A DNA stretch of 64,000 nucleotides from assembly GCA_911728455.2 (NCBI GenBank), contig OU452223.1:248001-312000 (forward strand), read 5' to 3'. The notes below the pieces were generated by a model. It searched no databases. It was given only the letters and a program-made list of their open reading frames with translations, and was not told the DNA's origin. The DNA comes from Marthasterias glacialis. Taxonomy: Eukaryota; Echinodermata; Asteroidea; Forcipulatida; Asteriidae. The position numbers and the translations under genes were made by a program. Below, in pieces: positions 1 through 15,390 of this stretch. Numbering within the stretch: the stretch's first letter is position 1; each line of letters begins with the position of its first letter.

Positions 1-3000
1 TTTTATTTATTACTTCTTAGTATTATTTAGTATTATTTATGTTATTTAATATTATTTAATATAATTTATTATTATTTAGTATTATTTGGTATTATTTAGT
101 TTCATTTAATATTATTCAATATAATTTACTAATATTTACTATTTAGTATTATTTTGTATTATTTAGTATTACTTAATAATATTTAATATCTAATATTCAT
201 GAGTATTATTTAGCATTATTTATTATTATTTGGTATTATTTGGTATTTTATGGTATTATTTAATATGACTTATTTGGTATTATTTGGTATTAATTTGTAA
301 TATTTGGAAGTTAAAATTACTGAGTATTTTTTCGTAATATTTATTATTTAATATTAATTATCATAATTTACTATTATTTACTATTATTCAGTATTATTTG
401 GTATTTTTCAGTATCATTTGGTATTATTTAGTAATATTTAGTAATATTTGTATTAGTATTTTTTGTATTATTTGGTATTTAAAAATACTTAGTATTATTT
501 CGTAATATTTATTATTTAATACTAATTATTTTAATTTACTATTAATTACTATTATTTGGTATTTTTAAGTATTATTTAATATTAATTAATATTATTTAAT
601 ATTAATTAATATTATTTAATATTAATTAATATAATTTAGTATTGGTATTTTTTAGTATTATTTGGTATGAGTTAGTAATATTTAGTATTACTTAGTATTA
701 TTCAGTATGACTTAGCATTTATTACGATTATTTAGTATTGTCTAGTATAACTTGGTATCATTTAGTATTATTTAATATTATTTAGTATTATTTAAAATTA
801 TTTAGTATTTTTTAGTATTATTTGATATTATTTGGTATTTAGTATTATTTAATATAATTTAGTGTTAATTAGTATTATTTGGTATTATTTAGTATAATTT
901 CATATTACTTAGTATTATTTAGTATTACTTAGTATTATTTAGTATTACTTAGCAATAATTAATAATTAGTATTATCTAGTATAACTTGGTATTATTTAGT
1001 AATACTTAATATTATTCACTACTATTTCAGATTATTTAATATTATTTAGTATTATTTAGTATTATTTAGTATTATTTGGTATTATTTGGTCTTATTTAGT
1101 ATTATTTATCATTATTTTGTATTAATTGGTATTATTTAATATTACTTAATACTATTTAGTGTTACTTACTATTATTAAATATTATTTAATTTAGTTTACT
1201 GTTATTTTTTATTATTTAGTATTATTTATTATTACTTAATTTTTTTTGGTAATATTTAGTATCATTTGGTATTATTTAGTATTAATTAAGATTATTTAAT
1301 ATAAAATATTATTTAGTGTTATTTAGCATTACTTAGTATTATTTAGTATTTTTGGTATTATTTAGTATTATTTAATATTATTTAATATAATTTACTGTTA
1401 TTTATTGTTTACTATTATTTGGTTTTATTTGGTGTTATTTAATGTTATTTAGTAGTATTTTGAATTTTTTGGTATTATTTAGTATTATTTAATATTATTT
1501 GATATTATTTAGTGCTATTTAGTAATACGTAGTATTATTTAGTATTATTTAATAATATTGAGTATTATTTTGTATTATTTGGTTCTATTTAGTATTGATT
1601 CTTTGGTATTAATTAGTATTATTTTGTATTATTTGGTATTATTTAATATTACTTAGTATTAAGTATTATTTTTTATTTCATATTAATTCAAATAATTTAC
1701 TATCACTAGTATTATTTAGTATTATTTGGTATTTTTTAGTTTTATTTAATATTATTTAGTATTATTTAGTACTATTTAATGTCGTTTAGTATTATTTTGT
1801 ATTATTTCGTAGTATTTTATATTACTTGGTATTATTTAGTACTATTTGGAAATATTTGGTATTATTTAGTATAATTTAGTATTACTTAGTATTATTTAGT
1901 ATGACAGCATTAGTTACGATTATTTAGTATTATCTAGTATAATTTGGTATTATTTATTATTATTTATAATTATTTAGTAATATTTAGTATTATTTAAAAT
2001 TATTTACTAATATTTAGTATTATTTAGTACTTTTTGGTATTATTTGATATTATTTAGTGTTATTTAGTATTATTTGGTATTATTTGGTATTATTTTTTAT
2101 TTTTTAATATATTTGTTTTGATTATTTAGTATTATTTAATATCTTTTTAGTATTACTTAGTATTATTTAGTTTTATTTTGTATTATCTAGTATAACTTGG
2201 TATTATTTAGTATTATTTAGTACTATTCAGTATTATTTGGTATTTTTTATTACTATTTAATAATATCAATTATAATTTACTATCCATTATTATTTGGTAT
2301 TATTTGTTATTATTTAGTATTATTTGGTATTATTTTTTTAGTATTATTTAGTATTATTTTGCATTATTTTGCATTATTTAATATTACTTAGTATAATTTA
2401 GTATTATTTATTAATATTTATTATTTACAATTAATTAATATAATTTAGTATCATTTAGTATTATTTAGTATCATTTGGTATTAATTGGTTTTTTTAGTAT
2501 ATTTAGTGTTATTTATTATAATTAACTATGACTTTTATTTAGTATTATTTGGTATTATTTAATAATATTTAGCACTATTTAGTATTTGGTTTTATTTTTT
2601 ACTTCTTAGTATTATTTAGTACTATTTATGTTATTTGATATTTTTTAATATAAGTTACTAATATTTAGTATTATTTGGTATTATTTAGTATCATTTGGTA
2701 TCATTTGCTATTATTTAGTATCATTTGGTATTATTTAATATTATTCAATATAATTTACTATTATTTATTATTAAGTATTATTTTATATTATTTTGTATTA
2801 TTTAGTATTACTTAATAATATTTAATATTTAATATTCTTGAGTATAATTTAGCATTATTTATTAATATTTGGTATTATTTGGTATTATTTAATGACTTAT
2901 TTGGTATTATTTAGTATTATTTATTATTTAATATTAATTATTATAATTTATTATTTAGTATTACTACTTAGTATTATTTAGTATTATTTGTTTTTATTTA

Positions 3001-6000
3001 ATATAATTTACTCTTATTTAGTATTTTTTGGTATCATTTGGTATCATTTGGTATTATTTGGTGTTGTTTAGTAGTATTTAATATTATTTAATAAAAATTA
3101 ACTATTATTTATTATTTAGTATTATTTGGTATTATTTGGTATTATTTAGTATCATTTGGCAATATTTAGTATAATTTAGTTTTATTTAGTATTATCTAGT
3201 ATACCTTGGTACCTTTAGTATTATTTACTATTTAATATTATTTAATATTATTTAGTATTATTTAGTGTTGTTTAGTATTATTTTGTATTATTTCGTCTTA
3301 TTTAATAATTACTTGTTATTATTTAGTACTATTTGGTATTATTTGGTAATATTTATTATAATTTAGTATTCCTTATTATTATTTAGTATGACTTAGCATT
3401 AGTTACGATTATTTAGTATTATCTAGTATAGTTTGGTATTATTTAGTATTATTTAAAATTATTTAGGTATTATTTAAAATTGTTTAGTGATATTTAGTAT
3501 TATTTGGTGTTATTTGGTATTATTCAGTATTATTTAATATTACTTAATTTTATTTAGTATTTAGTATTATTTATGTTATTTAATATTATTTAATATAATT
3601 TACTATTATTTAGTATTATTCGGTATTATTTAGTATCATTTGGTATTATTTAGTATCGTTTTGTTTTATTTGGTATTATTTAGTATTATTCAATATTATT
3701 CAATATAATTTACTATTATTTAGTATTTAGTATTATTTGGTATTATTTTGTGTTATTTAGTATTACTTATAATATTTAGGATTTAATATTCTTGAGTATT
3801 ATTTAGCATTATTTAGTATTATGTGGTATTATTAAATATGACTTATTTGGTATTATTTAGTATTTTTTGTATTATTTGGTATTCAAAAATACGTATTATT
3901 TCGTAATATTTATTATTTAATACTAATTATTTTAATTTACTATTATTTACTATTGTTTGGTATTTTTTAGTATTATTTAATATTAATTAACATTATTTAA
4001 TATTAATTAATATAATTTAGTATTGGTATTTTTTAGTATTATTTAGTATTAGTTAGTAATATTTAGTATTACTTAGTATTATTTAGTATGACTTAGCATT
4101 TATTACGATTATTTAGTATTGTCTAGTATAACTTGGTATCATTTAATATTATTTAATATTATTTAGTATTATTTAATATTATTTAGTATTATTTAAAAAT
4201 ATTTAGTATTATTTGATATTATTTGGTATTTAGTATTATTTAATATAATTTAGTGTTAATTAGTATTATTTGGTATTATTTAGTATAATATCATATTACT
4301 TGGTGTTATTTAGTATTATTTGTTATTATTTAATTTAATTTACTCTTATTTAGTATTTTTTGGTATTATTTTGTATCACTTGGTATCATTCGGTATTATT
4401 TGGTATTATTTGGTATTATTTGGTGTTATTTAGTATTATTTAATATTATTTAATACAATTTACTATTATTTATTATTTAGTATCATTTGGTATCATTTGG
4501 CATTTTTTTAGTATTATTTAGTTTTTTTAGTATTATCTAGTTTAACTTGGTAGTATTCAGTATTATTTAGTACTATTCAGTATTATTTGGTATGTCTTAG
4601 TTTTATTTAATATTATTAAAAATAATTTACTATTCATTATTATTGAATATTATGTGGTATTATTTAGTATTATTTAATATTACTAAGTATAATTTAGTAT
4701 TATTTAATAATATTTATTATTTACTTTTAAGATAATATAGTATCATTTAGTATTATTTAGTATCATTTGGTATTAATTGGTATTTTTTGGTATTATTTGG
4801 TATTATTCAATAATATTTAGCACTATTTAGTATTATTTGGTTTTACTTATTACTTCTTAGTATTATTTAGTATTATTTATGTTATTTATTATTATTTAAT
4901 ATAATTTAATAATTTAGTTTTATTTGGTATTATTTAGTATCATTTGGTATCATTTGGTATTATTTAGTATCATTTGGTATTATTTGATATTATTTAGTAT
5001 TATTTAATATTATTCAATATAATTTACTATTATTTATTATTAAGTATTATTTGGTATTATTTGCTATTAATTAGTATTACTTAATATTATTTAATCTTTA
5101 ATATTCTTGAGTATTATTTAGCATTATTTAGCATTATTTAGCATTATTTGGTATTATTTGGTATTAGTTAATATGACTTATTGATATTATTTAGTATTAT
5201 TTTGTATTATTTGGTATTTAAAATTACTGAGTATTATTTCGTAATATTTATTATTTAATATTAATTATTTTAGTTTACTATTATTTACTATTAATTAGTA
5301 TTTTTGGTATTTTTAAGTATCATTTGGTATCATTTGGTATTATTTAGTACTATTTAAAATTATTTAGTATTATTTAGTATTATTTAGTACTATTCAGTAT
5401 TATTTGGTATTTTTTAGTATTATTTAATATTATTAAATGTTATTTACTATTCATTAACATTCAGTATTATTTGGTATTATTTAGTATTATTTAATAATAT
5501 TTAGTATTATTTGTATTTTTTAATATTACATATTATAAATTAGTATTATTATTTAATATTTAATATTTACTATTAATTAATATAATTTAGTATAATTTAG
5601 TATCATTTGGTATTAGTTGGTGTTTTTTGGTATTTTTTAGTATTATTAAATATAATTTACTATTACTTAATTAGTATTATTAGGTATTATTTAATAATAT
5701 TTAGCACTATTTAGTATTATTTGGTTTTATTTATTACTTCATAGTATTATTTAGTAATACTTATGTTATTTAATACTATTTAATATAATTTAACAATTAT
5801 TTAGTACTATCCGGTATTATTTAGTATCATTTGGTATCATTTGGTATTATTTAGTATCATTTTGTTTTATTTGGTATTATTTTGTATTATTTAATATGAC
5901 TTATTTGGTATTATTTAGTATTTTTTGTATTATTTGGTATTTAAAATTACTTAGTATCATTTCGTAATATTTATCATTTAATACTAATTATTATAATTTA

Positions 6001-8911
6001 CTATTATTTACTATTATTTGGTATTTTTTTAGTATTTAATATTAATTAATATTATTTAATATTAACTAATATAATTTAGTATTGGTATTATTTAGTATTA
6101 TTTGGTATTATTTAGTAATATTTAGTATTACTTACTATTATTTAGTATGACTTAGCATTTATTACGATTATTTAGTATCGTCTAGTATACTAAATAATTA
6201 GTGTTAATTAATAATATTTGATATTATTTGGTATTATTTAGTATAATTTCATATTACTTAGTATTATTTGGTATTATTTGGTATCATTTGGTATTATTTG
6301 GTGTTATTTAGTATTATAAAATATTATTTAATATAATTTACTATTAATTATTATTTAGTATAATTTAGTATTGGTATTATTTAGTATTATTTGGTATTAT
6401 TTAGTAATATTTAGTATTACTTAGTATTATTTAGTATGACTTAGCATTTATTACGATTATTTAGTATCGTCTAGTATACTAAATAATTAGTGTTAATTAA
6501 TAATATTTGATATTATTTGGTATTATTTAGTATAATTTCATATTACTTAGTATTATTTGGTATTATTTGGTATCATTTGGTATTATTTGGTGTTATTTAG
6601 TATTATAAAATATTATTTAATATAATTTACTATTAATTATTATTTAGTATCATTTGGTATCATTTGGCATTATTTAGTTTTATTTAGTATTATCTAGTAT
6701 AACTTGGTAATATTTAGTACTATTTAGAATTACTTGGTATTATTTAGTATTATTTAATATTATTAAACATAATTTATTCTTCATTATTATTGAGTATTAT
6801 TTGGTAATATGTACTATCATTTGGTATTATTTAGTATTATTTAATATTATTTAATATAATTTACTGTTAGTTATTATTTAGTATTATTTGGTCTTATTTA
6901 GTATTATTTAATGATTATTAATATTATTTAATATTCTTGAGTGTTATTTAATATTATTTAATATAATTTACTGTTATTTATTATTAGTATTATTTGGTCT
7001 TATTTAGTATTATTAATGATTATTAATATTATTTAATATTTTTGAGTGTTATTTAATTCTATTGAGTATTATTTTGTATTATTTGGTTCTATTTAATATT
7101 ACTTTATTGGTACTATTTAGTATTATTTTGTATTATTTGGTATTATTTTATATTACTTAGTATTATTAAGTATTATTTTTTTTTTCATATTAATTAAAAT
7201 AATTTACTATTATTTAGTATTATTTGGGTTTTTTTTAGTATTATTTAATATTATTTAATATTATTTAGTATTATTGAGTACTATTTAATGTTTAGTATTA
7301 TTTTGTATTATTTCGTATTATTTAATATTACTTGGTATTATTTAGTACTATTTGGTATTATTTGGTATTATTTGGTATTTAGTATTATTTAATATTATTT
7401 AGTGTTAATTAGTATTATTTGGTATTATTTGGTATTATTTAGTACAATTTCATATTACTTAGTATTATTTAGTATTATTTGTTATTATTTAATATACTTT
7501 ACTCTTATTTAGTATTTTTGGTATTATTTTGTATCATTTGGTATCATTTGGTATTATTTGGTATCATTTGGTATTATTTGGTGTTATTTAGTATTATTAA
7601 ATATTATTTAATACAATTTACTATTAATTATTATTTAGTATCATTTGTTATCATTTGGCATTATTTAGTTTTATTTAGTATTATCTAGTATAGCTTGGTA
7701 TTATTTAGTACTATTTAGAATTATTTGGTATTATTTACTATTATTTGGTATTATTTAGTATTATTTAATATTATTAAATATAATTTATTCTTCATTATTA
7801 TTGAGTATTATTTGTTAATATTTAGTATCATTTGGTATTATTTGGTATTATTTAGTAGTAAGTAAGATTATTTAATATTAAATATGATTTAGTGTTGTTT
7901 AGCATTATTTAGTATTATTTAGTATTTTTGGTATTATTTAGTTTTATTTAATATTATTTACTGTTATTTATTATTTAGTATTATTTGGTCTTATTTAGTA
8001 TTATTTAATGATTATTAATATTATTTAATATTCTTGAGTATTATTTAATATTATTTGGTTCTATTTAATATTACTTTTTGGTATTATTTAGTATTATTTT
8101 GTATTATAAGGTATTATTTAATATTACTTAGTATTATTGAGTATTATTTTTTATTTCATATTAATTAAAATAATTTACTATTATTTAGTACTATTTAGTA
8201 TTATTTGGTATTTTTTAGTATTATTTAATATTATTTAATATTACTTGGTATTATTTAGTACTATTTGGTTTTATTTGGTATTATTTGGTATAATTTGGTA
8301 TTATTTAGTTTAATTTAGTATTATTTAGTATGACTTAGCATTAGTTACGATTATTTAGTAAATAAAATTACTTAGTATTATTTCGTAATATTTATTATTT
8401 AATATTTATTGTTATAATTTACTATAATTTACTATTATTTACTATTTTTTAGTATTATTTGATATATTTTTATTATTGTTTAATAATAATTAATATTATT
8501 TAGTATTATTTAGTAACATTTAGTATTATTTAGTATTTAATATTAATATAATATGATTTAGTATTTGGTATTATTTAGTATTATTTAGTATGACTTAGCA
8601 TTTATTACGATTATTTAGTATTGTGTACTATAACTTGGTATCATTTAGTATTATTTGAAATTATTTAGTATTATTTGATATTATTTGGTATTTAGTATTA
8701 TTTAATATTATTTAGTGTTAACTAGTATTATTTGGTATCATTTGGTATTATTTAGTATAATTTCATATTACTTAGTATTATTTAGTATTATTTGTTATTA
8801 TTTAATATAATTTACTCTTATTTAGTATTTTTTGGTATTATTTTGTATCATTTGGTATTATTTGGTATCATTTGGTATTATTTGGTGTTATTTAGTATTA
8901 TTTAATATTAT
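1..8911. repeat. AT-rich decanucleotide satellite, left block part 1
   Basis: Almost the whole stretch is degenerate tandem copies of TATTATTTAG, with common variants ending in TTGG, TTAA or CTTAG. The 10-bp step holds for thousands of bases, with small slips. Larger modules recur within it, for example a phrase containing GACTTAGCATTTATTACG. No gene is visible; short open frames here are by-products of the repeat. This block and the one at the right end of the window are the same family. Confidence 0.95.
6071..6645. repeat. Higher-order tandem duplication (~289 bp) inside the satellite
   Basis: A module starting ATAATTTAGTATTGG at 6071 restarts at 6360 and runs almost unchanged to about 6645. 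It includes unusual words such as TATCGTCTAGTATAC and TTATAAAATATT in the same order. The near identity shows a recent local duplication on top of the decamer array. Confidence 0.8.
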
Positions 8912-8915
8912 TTAA

Positions 8916-9560
8916 CCCTCAGAGCAGCCGAGAGGATAAAAAATAATCCAATGGTTACCAAATATGGTCATAATTTTTTTTCAATGGGCCAATAAGGCCA
9001 AGATTCCATGTAGTCCTCACCCCTGGTTCACCCCAGACTCCCATTGGACCGACCCTAACCAGTGCGCAGTAAGGAGTGTTGAAAGACAGCAGCCACCTGT
9101 CTCAGTGTAGTAATTGATTGACCCTGTGTCAAGTATTCCCTTGGGACAGGGTGGTATGCACTTTGTGAAAACAACTTGCGCCGCATACTGGTCGTAAATA
9201 ACACAAGTCTAAGTCTTGACTGGCACTCCAATTCACTAATTACATAGATTAAAATAGGTTTGGGCTTGCTGTTGGGGGTTTTACGTAAAAAAGACTGGGT
9301 GGATAAAAAAAAGACTTATGGATGAACCGCGTGAGTTTTTTTGTGGCTGCTTGGGACAGGGTGGTATGCACTTTGTGAAAACAACTTGCACCGCATACTG
9401 GTCGTAAATAACACAAGTCTAAGTCTTGACTGGCACTCCAATTCACTAATTATATAGATTAAAATAGGTTTGGGCTTGCTGTTGGGGGTTTTACGTAAAA
9501 AAAACTGGGTGGACTTATGGATGAACCACGTGAGTTTTTTTTGTGGCTGCTCGGAGGGTT
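8916..9560. mobile_element. Non-autonomous TIR element with TTAA flanks, copy 1
   Basis: A 645-bp non-satellite island. The left end is TTAA followed by CCCTCAGAGCAGCC; the right end is GGCTGCTCGGAGGG, then TT and TTAA. The 14-bp ends match in inverted orientation at 13 of 14 positions. TTAA flanks and CCCT-type ends fit piggyBac-like elements in general, but no transposase is encoded. The interior has a 210-bp tandem duplication. The family assignment is inference; the inverted ends are seen directly. Confidence 0.65.
9140..9556. repeat. Internal 210-bp tandem duplication
   Basis: A unit starting CTTGGGACAGGGTGG at 9140 repeats at 9350 and ends with GTGGCTGC. The two copies are nearly identical. 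The same duplication is present in the second element copy (units at 11154 and 11366), so it predates the copying of the element. Confidence 0.85.
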
Positions 9561-10924
9561 TTAATATAATTTACTATTATTTATTATTTAGTATTATTTG
9601 GTAATATTTTGTATTAATTAGTATTTTTATTATTATATAATATAATTTACTATTAGTTAGTATTATTTGGTATTATTTAGTATCATTTGGTATTATTTAG
9701 TATTATTTAGTATTATTTAGTATTATTTAGTATTATTTAAAATTATTTAGTATTATTAAGTATTATTAAGTATTATTTGGTATTATTTATTATTATTTAA
9801 TATTATTCAGTATTATTAATTATTTAGTATTATTAAGTATTATTTGGTTATATTTGGTATTATTTATTATTATTTAATATTATTTAGTGTTATTTAGTAT
9901 TATTTGGTATTATTCAGTATTATTAAATATTATTAAATATAACTTAATTTTATTTGGTATTATTTTTTTTATTTAATATAATTTTTTATTATTTAGTTTT
10001 ATTTAATAATATTTAGTATTACTTAGTATCATTTAGTTTTATTTAGTATTATCTAGTATTATTTAGTTTTATTTAGTATTATCTAGTATAACTTGTTATT
10101 ATTTAGTACTATTCAGTATTATTTGGTATTTTTTTATTATTTAATATTATTAAATATAATTTACTATTCATTATTATTCAGTATTATTTGATATTATTTG
10201 GTATTATTTAGTATTATTTAGTATTATTTAATAATATTAGTATTATTTTGTATTATTTAATATTACTTAGGATAATTTAGTATTATTTAATAATACTTAT
10301 TATTTACTATTAATTAATATAATTTAGTATCGTTTGGTATTAGTTGGTATTATTTAGTGTTATTTAATATAATTTACTATTACTTATTATTTAGTATTAT
10401 TTGGTAATATTTAATATTTAGCACTATTTAGTATTATTTGGTTTTATTTATTACTTCTTAGTATTATTTAGTATTATTTATGTTATTTAATATTTTTTAA
10501 TATAATTTACTATTATTTAGTATTATTTAATATTATTCAATATAATTTACTAGTGTTTATTATTTTAGTATTATTTGGTATTATTTTGTATTCTTTAGTC
10601 TTACTTACTAATATTTAATATTTAATATAATTTACTAATATTTATTATTTATTATTATTTGGTATTTAAAATTTCTTAGTATTATTTCGTAATATTTATT
10701 ATTTAATATTAATTATTATGATTTACTATTATTTACTATTTTTTAGTATTTATTTGTATTATTTAGTATTAATTAATATTATTTAATATTATTTAGTATT
10801 TAGTATTTAATATAATTTACTCTTATTAGTATTTTTTGGTATTATTTTGTATCATTTGGTATCATTTGGTATTATTTGTATCATTTGGTATTATTTGGTG
10901 TTATTTAGTATTATTTAACATTAT
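9561..10924. repeat. AT-rich decanucleotide satellite, left block part 2
   Basis: Degenerate TATTATTTAG copies between the two TTAA-flanked elements. The first ~130 bp after each element are nearly the same, so satellite and element were duplicated together as a ~2.0-kb unit. Confidence 0.9.
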
Positions 10925-10928
10925 TTAA

Positions 10929-11570
10929 CCCTCAGAGCAGCCGAGAGGATAAAAAATAATCCAATGGTTACCAAATATGGTCATAATTGTTTTTTCAATG
11001 GGCCAATAAGGCCAAGATTCCATGTAGTCCTCACCCCTGGTACACCCCAGACTCCCATTGGACAGACCCTAACCAGTGCGCAGTAAGGAGTGTTGAAAGA
11101 CAGCAGCCACTTGTCTCAGTGTAGTAATTGATTGACCCTGTGTCAAGTATTCCCTTGGGACAGGGTGGTATGCACTTTGTGAAAACAACTTGTGCCGCAT
11201 ACTGGTCGTAAATAACACAAGTCTAAGTCTTGACTGGCACTCCAATTCACTAATTATATAGATTAAAATAGGTTTGGGCTTGCTGTTGGGGGTTTTACGT
11301 AAAAAAGACTGGGTGGATAAAAAAAAAAGACTTATGGATGAACCGCGTGAGTTTTTTTGTGGCTGCTTGGGACAGGGTGGTATGCACTTTGTGAAAACAA
11401 CTTGCGCCGCATACTGGTCGTAAATAACACAAGTCTAAGTCTTGACTGGCACTCCAATTCACTAATTATATAGATTAAAATGGGTTTGGGCTTGCTGTTG
11501 GGGGTTTTACGTAAAAAAAAATGGGTGGACTTATGGATGAACCGCGTGAGTTTTTTTTGTGGCTGCTCGG
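10929..11570. mobile_element. Non-autonomous TIR element with TTAA flank, copy 2
   Basis: Near-identical to the island at 8916-9560, offset by 2013 bp, with the same left end (TTAA-CCCTCAGAGCAGCC) and internal duplication. The right end stops at GGCTGCTCGG and has lost the last few bases and the TTAA. Shared flanking satellite implies it arose by segmental duplication rather than a second transposition. Confidence 0.65.
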
Positions 11571-14500
11571 ATTTTATTATAATTTACTATTATTTATTAT
11601 TTAGTATTATTTGGTAATATTTTGTATTATTTAGTATTTTTATTATTATATAATATAATTTACTATTAGTTAGTATTATTTGGTAATAATTAGTATCATT
11701 TGGTATTATTTAGTATTATTTAGTATTATTTAGTATTATTTAGTATTTTTTAGTATTATTTAGTATTATTTAGTATTATTTAAAATTATTTAGTATTATT
11801 AAGTATTATTTGGTAATATTTGGTATTATTAAATATTATTAAATATAACTTAATTTTATTTAGTATTATTTTTTTTTATTTAATATAATTTTTTATTATT
11901 TAGTTTTATTTAATAATATTTCGTATTACTTAGTATTATTTAGTTTTATTTAGTATTATCTAGTATAACTTATTATTTAGTACTATTCAGTATTATTTGG
12001 TATTTTTTTTATTATTTAATATTATTAAATATAATTTACTATTCATTATTATTCAGTATTATTTGATATTATTTGGTATTATTTAGTATTATTTAATAAT
12101 ATTTAGTATTATTTTGTATTATTTACTATTACTTAGTATAATTTAGTATTATTTAATAATATTTATTATTTACTATTAATTAATATAATTTAGTATCATT
12201 TGGTATTAGTTGGTATTATTTAGTGTTATTTGATATAATTTACTATTACTTATTATTTAGTATTATTTGGTATTATTTAATATTTAGCACTATTTAGTAT
12301 TATTTGGTTTTATTTATTACTTCTTAGTATTATTTAGTATTATTTATGTTATTTAATATTATTTAATATAATTTACTATTATTTAGTATTATTCGGTATT
12401 ATTTAGTATCATTTGGTATCATTTGGTATTATTTAGTATCATTTAATATTATTCAATATAATTTCGTAATATTTATTATTTAATATTAATTATTATAATT
12501 TACTATTATTTACTATTTTTTAGTATTATTTTGTATTATTTAGTATTAATTAATATTATTTAATATTATTTAATATTATTTAGTAATATTTAGTATTATT
12601 TAGTATTTAATATTAATATTATTTAGTATTTGGTATTATTTATTATTTGGTATTATTTAGTATTACTTAGCATTTATTACGATTATTTAGTATTGTCTAA
12701 TATAACTTGGTATCATTTAGTATTATTTAATGTTACTTAGTATTATTCAAAATTATTTATTATTAGTATTATTTAGTTTTTAATTGATATTATTTGGTAT
12801 TTAGTATTATTTAATATTATTTAGTGTTAATTAGTATTATTTGGTATTATTTAGTATAATTTCATATTACTTAGTATTATTTGTTATTATTTAATATAAT
12901 TTACTCTTATTTAGTATTTTTTGGTATTATTTTGTATCATTAGGTATCATTTGGTATTATTTAGTATTATTTAATATTATTTAGTATTATTTAGTTTTAT
13001 TTAGTATTATCTAGTATAACTTGGTATTATTTAGTATTGTTTAATATTAATTAGTATTATTTAATATTACTTAGTATTATTTAGTATTATTTAGTACTGA
13101 TTGGTATTATTTAGTAATATTTAATACTATTTAATTTTAATCAATATTATTTAATATTATTTAGTATTATTTAGTAATATTTAGTATTATTTAATATTTA
13201 ATAATAATTAATTTAATTTAGTATTTGGTATTATTGAGTATTATTGAGTATTATTGAGTATTATTTAGTATTATTTAGTATTATTTAGTATTATTTAGCA
13301 TTTATTATTATTATTTAGTATTGTCTAGTATAACTTGGTATCATTTAGTATTATTTAATATTATTTAGTATTATTTAAAATTATTTATTATTATTAGTAT
13401 TATTTGATATTATTTGTTATTTAGTATTATTTAATAATATTTAGTGATAATTAGTCTTATTTGGTATTATTTGGTATTATTTAGTATAATTTCATATTAC
13501 TTAGTATTATTTAGTATTATTTGTTATTATTTAATATAATTTACTCTTATTTAGTATTTTTTGGTATTATTTTGAATCATTTGGTATCATTTGGTATTAT
13601 TTAGTATTATTTAATATTATTTAGTGTTATTTAGTTTTATTTAGTATTATCTAGTATAACTTGGTATTATTTAGTATTATTTAATAATATTTAGTATTAT
13701 TTAGTACTATTTGGTATTATTTAGTAATATTTAACATTATTTAATATAAATAAGTGTTATTTTTTATTTAGTATTTTTTATTATTATTTAAAATTAATTA
13801 ATATAATTTACTATTATTTAGTATTATTTAGTATTATTTAATATATTTTAGTATTATGGTATTATTTAATATTATTTAGTATTATTTATTATAATTTTGT
13901 TTTATTTGGTATTATTTAATATAACTTAGTATTATTTAGTATTATCTAGTATAACTTGGTATTATTTAGTATTATTAAATATTATTTAATATTATTTAGT
14001 GTAATTTAGTGTTGCTTTGTATTATTTAGTATTATCTAGTATAGCTTGGTATTATTTAGTATTATTAAATATTATTTATTATTTAGTAATATTTAGTATT
14101 ATTTGGTATTATTTGATATTATTTGGTATTATTCAGTATTACTTAATATTATCTAGTGTTATTTAGTAATACTTAGTATTATTTGGTGTTATTTGGTATG
14201 ATTTAGTATTATTTAATATTATTTAGTGTTATTTAGTAAAACCTAGTATTCTTTAGTATTATTAAGTATTATTTAATTTTATTTTTAATTATTTATTATT
14301 TTTTAATATTAAATATTACTTAATATTAGTTAATATTATTTAGTATCATTTAGTATTAAATAATAATATTTAATATTATTTGGTATTATTTAGTATTTAG
14401 TATTTTGTTAATATTATTTAATATTATTAAGTATTACTTAGTATTATTTGGTATTATTTAATATTATTATTTATATTATTTAATATTATTATTTTTGTAC

Positions 14501-14826
14501 TATTTAATATTAGTTAGTATTATTTAATATTATTTCAAATTATTTAGTATTATTTAGTATTATTTGGTATTATTTAATATTATTTAATATTAGTTAGTGT
14601 TATTTAGTATCATATAATATTATGTAATATTAATATATGGTTATTTAGTATAACTTAGTAATATTTAGTATGATTTGGTTTTATTCATAATTATTTAGTT
14701 TTACTTAGTATTTTTTAGTTTTATTTCGTATTATTTCGCATTATTTTGTATTTTTTGTTTTATTTGGTATTATTTACTATTATTTAATTTTATTTAGTGT
14801 TATTTATTATTACTTAGTATTTTTTA
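11571..14826. repeat. AT-rich decanucleotide satellite, left block part 3
   Basis: Continuation of the TATTATTTAG array with the same variants, becoming less regular after about 14200. It stops where the GC content rises at 14827. No gene is visible. Confidence 0.9.
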
Positions 14827-15390
14827 ACCTGAAGAGGTTTGCGTTTTATAGTCAACTAACTAGTGTAATTTCAAGTTGACTTGAAAACAAGATTGTGTAT
14901 TTTCAATCTAACCTAACATGCCTGGAAGAAGGAAGAACAAACATTCCCAACTAAACTGATACACGAAGTGGCTTTAGTTTTCAAGTCAACCTGTGTAATT
15001 TCAATCTTACCTATCTTGATGTCTAGAAGAATGTTGAACAAACATTCCAAACTAAAATGATACCTGAAGAGGTTTGAGTTTTATAGTCATTTAACTAGTG
15101 TAATTTCAAGTCGACTGGAAAAAAAGACTGTCATTTGAATCTAACCTAACATGATTTCAGGAAGATCGATAATCAAACAATATCAACTAAATGTTACCTC
15201 ATGTGGCCGAGTTTAAGGGCCACTTGTGTAATTTCAATCTAACTTAACATGATGTCTTGAAGAACAATAACAAACATTCCCAACTAAAATGATATTTGAA
15301 GTGGTTTTAGTTTTAAAGTTAACTTAAAAGTGTAATTTCAAACTAACCTAACATGATGTCTACAAGAACAACTATTACAAACCCGATAAC
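14827..15390. repeat. ~115-bp tandem repeat, about five degenerate units
   Basis: Units begin near 14827, 14958, 15060, 15190 and 15290 with a phrase like GATACCTGAAGAGGTTTGAG. Each continues with GTGTAATTTCAA, CTAACCTAACATGATGTC, and AGAACAAACATTCC. Units differ by substitutions and small gaps. It separates the satellite from non-repetitive sequence. Confidence 0.8.

Noticed and set aside
7479-7688. 69-residue frame rich in Leu, Ile and Tyr
   Set aside because: Direct translation of the TATTATTTAG satellite.
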